64,000 bases of DNA from Flavobacterium gelatinilyticum. Lineage in GTDB: Bacteria; Bacteroidota; Bacteroidia; Flavobacteriales; Flavobacteriaceae. Under the pieces are notes generated by a model. It made no database searches, was not told where the DNA came from, and saw only the letters and a program-made list of their open reading frames with translations. Positions 62,276 to 64,000 of this stretch are shown here, piece after piece; positions within the stretch are counted from its first letter, which is position 1; each line of letters starts with the position of its first letter. Position numbers and translations under genes: made by a program. The DNA is taken from positions 1,364,001 to 1,428,000 of the forward strand of contig NZ_CP114287.1 of the NCBI RefSeq assembly GCF_027111295.1. Direction: 5' to 3'.

Positions 62276-63547
62276 TTAGTTCATTGTCGCTTTAAGAGCT
62301 TTTGCTTCAGCAGTCATTTCTAAAGCTTTGTAAACCCCTAACAATGTTTTAGCAACATCTTCGTTTTTAGGATCTAATTCGTTTGCTTTTTTAAGATAAG
62401 GAATAACTCCTTTGAAAACACTTTCTCTCTGTGCTTTTAACACATCGTAACGTTTCATATCTTTTGCAGAAGTACCCAATTTATTCATTTCATCAATAAT
62501 TGGTTTCTCAGCTTCTAATTTTAAAGCCGCAAGATTCAGGTAAGCGTTTGTATAGTTTGGATTGATTTCAAGTGCTTTTAAATAATACTTTTCAGCATCT
62601 TCATTGTTTTTAGCATTTGCACTGATTACTCCCAGGTTAAATACAAGGTCTGCATTGTTTGGATCTTTTTGTAAAGCTTCTCCAACCAGTTTTTTGTATG
62701 TGTCGAAATCTTTAGTTTCAAGGTACAAATTAGCTTCTGAAAGTATTAAAGAAGTATCTTCAGGATTTGCTTTTCTTGCATCTGCGATTGCTTTTTTAGC
62801 ATCTTCGATACGTCCTTTCTGAACCAAGATTAAAGCTAAATTTTTATAAATCTCACCTCTTTTAGACGGGATAGCCTCTGTTTTAGGTTTTTCGTGTGTT
62901 CCTAATTTTACTGCTAAATCTCTGTCTTTTGCATTTCCGAAATTATCTTCGTTTCCGTTTGCTTTATTTACAGCTAAATAAAGAGTTCCTTTTCCAGAAT
63001 AGTTTACTTTTTTCAGTTCTTCATAGAATGGAAGCGCTAAATCATAATCCTGTCCATTTACAGCTGTTGAAGCAGCATAATACAAATTAATTGTATCATT
63101 TCTGTCTAACTGATATGCTTCGTATAATTTTTTAGCACCATCAATATTTTTATTCGATTGTGTGTCAGCAATTGCAGAATTAATCAACAATCCTTTAATA
63201 GTTGTGATTGATGTTGCTGCCTGAGTTGAAAACTTTTGTTTTCCTGATGCTTTTTCAACATCAATAAGTTTTTTATAACTCTCTGCTGCTAAAGATAAAT
63301 TTTTGCTTTCTTCAACTTTTTTGTTTGCAAGGTCTAAGTAAGCGTTTCCTTTTACAAAATAAAACTGTGCCTGCTCAGCATCTTTGGCATTTGCCACCAT
63401 GTTCTCGGCGTCTTTTAATATTGTAATAGCTCCCTGAGCATCACCGCTTTTTAATGCTTTTTCAGCACTTTTAATTTGATCTTTTTGAGCAAACGCCGCT
63501 ACTGTAATCAGCAATGCTGATGCTAGTAATACATATTTACTTTTCAT
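62276..63547 (-). CDS. Exported tetratricopeptide repeat protein
   Basis: 423 aa. A signal peptide (1-20, ending TVAAFAQ) is followed by TPR units. The clear ones are NADLVFNLGVISANAKNNEDAEKYYLKALEINPNYTNAYLNLAALKLE, and PEDTSLILSEANLYLETKDFDTYKKLVGEALQKDPNN; the N-terminal half has degenerate repeats. Probably periplasmic. It follows gyrA on the same strand, 40 nt after its stop, which is a common order in Flavobacteriia, though the functional link is not known. Confidence 0.9.
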   Translation of the reverse strand: MKSKYVLLASALLITVAAFAQKDQIKSAEKALKSGDAQGAITILKDAENMVANAKDAEQAQFYFVKGNAYLDLANKKVEESKNLSLAAESYKKLIDVEKASGKQKFSTQAATSITTIKGLLINSAIADTQSNKNIDGAKKLYEAYQLDRNDTINLYYAASTAVNGQDYDLALPFYEELKKVNYSGKGTLYLAVNKANGNEDNFGNAKDRDLAVKLGTHEKPKTEAIPSKRGEIYKNLALILVQKGRIEDAKKAIADARKANPEDTSLILSEANLYLETKDFDTYKKLVGEALQKDPNNADLVFNLGVISANAKNNEDAEKYYLKALEINPNYTNAYLNLAALKLEAEKPIIDEMNKLGTSAKDMKRYDVLKAQRESVFKGVIPYLKKANELDPKNEDVAKTLLGVYKALEMTAEAKALKATMN

Positions 63548-63586
63548 AATGTTCGATTTGTATATTTAAATTAATGTAGTTCGGTT

Positions 63587-64000
63587 TTATTCCTCAGATT
63601 CTTCATCTTCAGAGTCATCTTCTTCTATTTCTTCATCAGAATCATCATCTTCCTCTTCCTCTGCTGATCCTTCATCTTCAAGAACTTCCATATCCGGTTT
63701 CACTCTTTCGATTGCAGGTTCTACAACATTTCCATCTTCATCGACAACTACTTCTTCTGCTTCGTCTTTCATAACTTTTGTAACGGCAGCAATAGAATCT
63801 TTTCCTTTCAGGTTGATTAATCTTACCCCCTGAGTTGCACGTCCCATAACACGCAGATCCTCAATAGCCATTCTGATTGTTAATCCGGATTTATTGATAA
63901 TCATCAAATCATCAGAATCTGTTACGGCATTAATAGAGATTAATTTTCCTGTTTTTTCGGTGATATTAAGAGTTTTAACTCCCTTACCTCCACGGTTTGT
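63587..64000 (-). CDS. gyrA: DNA gyrase subunit A, C-terminal part only
   Basis: The last 137 residues; the gene continues out of the window. The visible part has the beta-pinwheel units of the GyrA C-terminal domain: NRGGKGVKTLNI, LMIINKSGLTIRMAIEDLRVMGRATQGVRLINLKGKDSIAAVTKV. The final 50 residues are nearly all Glu, Asp and Ser, ending DSEDEESEE, a very long acidic tail. GyrA wraps DNA and, with GyrB, adds negative supercoils; acidic tails are known to tune DNA wrapping. The catalytic Tyr region lies outside the window. Confidence 0.95.
   Translation of the reverse strand, partial: TNRGGKGVKTLNITEKTGKLISINAVTDSDDLMIINKSGLTIRMAIEDLRVMGRATQGVRLINLKGKDSIAAVTKVMKDEAEEVVVDEDGNVVEPAIERVKPDMEVLEDEGSAEEEEDDDSDEEIEEDDSEDEESEE

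Overview
The window reads as chromosomal DNA of a Bacteroidota bacterium, very probably a Flavobacterium. Signs are low G+C, SusC/SusD proteins with LES-type lipoproteins, Bacteroidetes -7 boxes (TANNTTTG) in place of sigma70 -10 boxes, almost no Shine-Dalgarno sequences, and gene neighbourhoods typical of the genus (birA-rsfS-ftsH-LUD-cdsA-psd and ddl next to PASTA-rluD). I see no tRNA, rRNA, insertion sequence, prophage or CRISPR array.

Layout. 1-10 kb (minus): a polysaccharide utilization locus (PUL) with SusC, SusD, a LamG lipoprotein, a GH144-type lipoprotein, the start of a further secreted protein, and upstream a membrane-spanning LuxR-type sensor. The enzyme type suggests beta-1,2-glucan as substrate. 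10-18 kb (minus): DUF3995 protein, acetate kinase and phosphotransacetylase, CorA, a lipoprotein and DnaK. 18-26.4 kb (plus): lipoprotein, Na+/H+ antiporter, small enzymes, a rhodanese-type sulfurtransferase and an unusual double ABC ATPase. 26.5-32 kb: RluD and a PASTA protein (minus), then Ddl, DUF421, CoaD and PhnA (plus). 32-36 kb: a DEAD-box helicase and an M14 peptidase. 36.0-38.3 kb: a two-gene, AT-rich cassette coding an ABC-type AAA ATPase and a DUF4435/TOPRIM-like protein, the layout of the PARIS (AriA-AriB) anti-phage system. 38.4-43 kb: XRE regulator, lipoproteins (one with a TonB C-terminal domain), NUDIX, PyrE and an SRPBCC protein. 43.2-49.7 kb: BirA, RsfS, FtsH, LUD protein, CdsA, Psd, acyl-CoA-binding protein and a lipoprotein superoxide dismutase. 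49.7-52.7 kb: convergent GH130 and GH13 genes. 53-64 kb: OstA-like protein, class III aminotransferase, TPR protein, AroE, an outer-membrane protein, DUF349 protein, OsmC, another TPR protein and the C-terminal end of GyrA.

How genes work together. The PUL is a complete import unit: surface binding (SusD, LamG), cleavage (GH144), TonB-dependent uptake (SusC), and a sensor that probably binds the repeated TACATCA words upstream of susC. The pta-ackA pair makes acetate and ATP from acetyl-CoA. CdsA, Psd and the acyl-CoA-binding protein form a lipid operon. The ATPase-DUF4435 pair is probably an abortive-infection module and is the most interesting feature.

The intergenic spaces are rich in small repeats: two copies of an ~80-nt structured element, three arrays of a CTGAAAC heptamer, and several palindromes. 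Three genes (pyrE, the XRE gene and the helicase gene) have exactly 4 nt between the -7 box and ATG, which predicts leaderless mRNAs. The three gene-free stretches over 300 bases (17862-18191, 31638-31955, 61470-61789) hold the dnaK control region, repeats plus a terminator, and a terminator plus a promoter, respectively.
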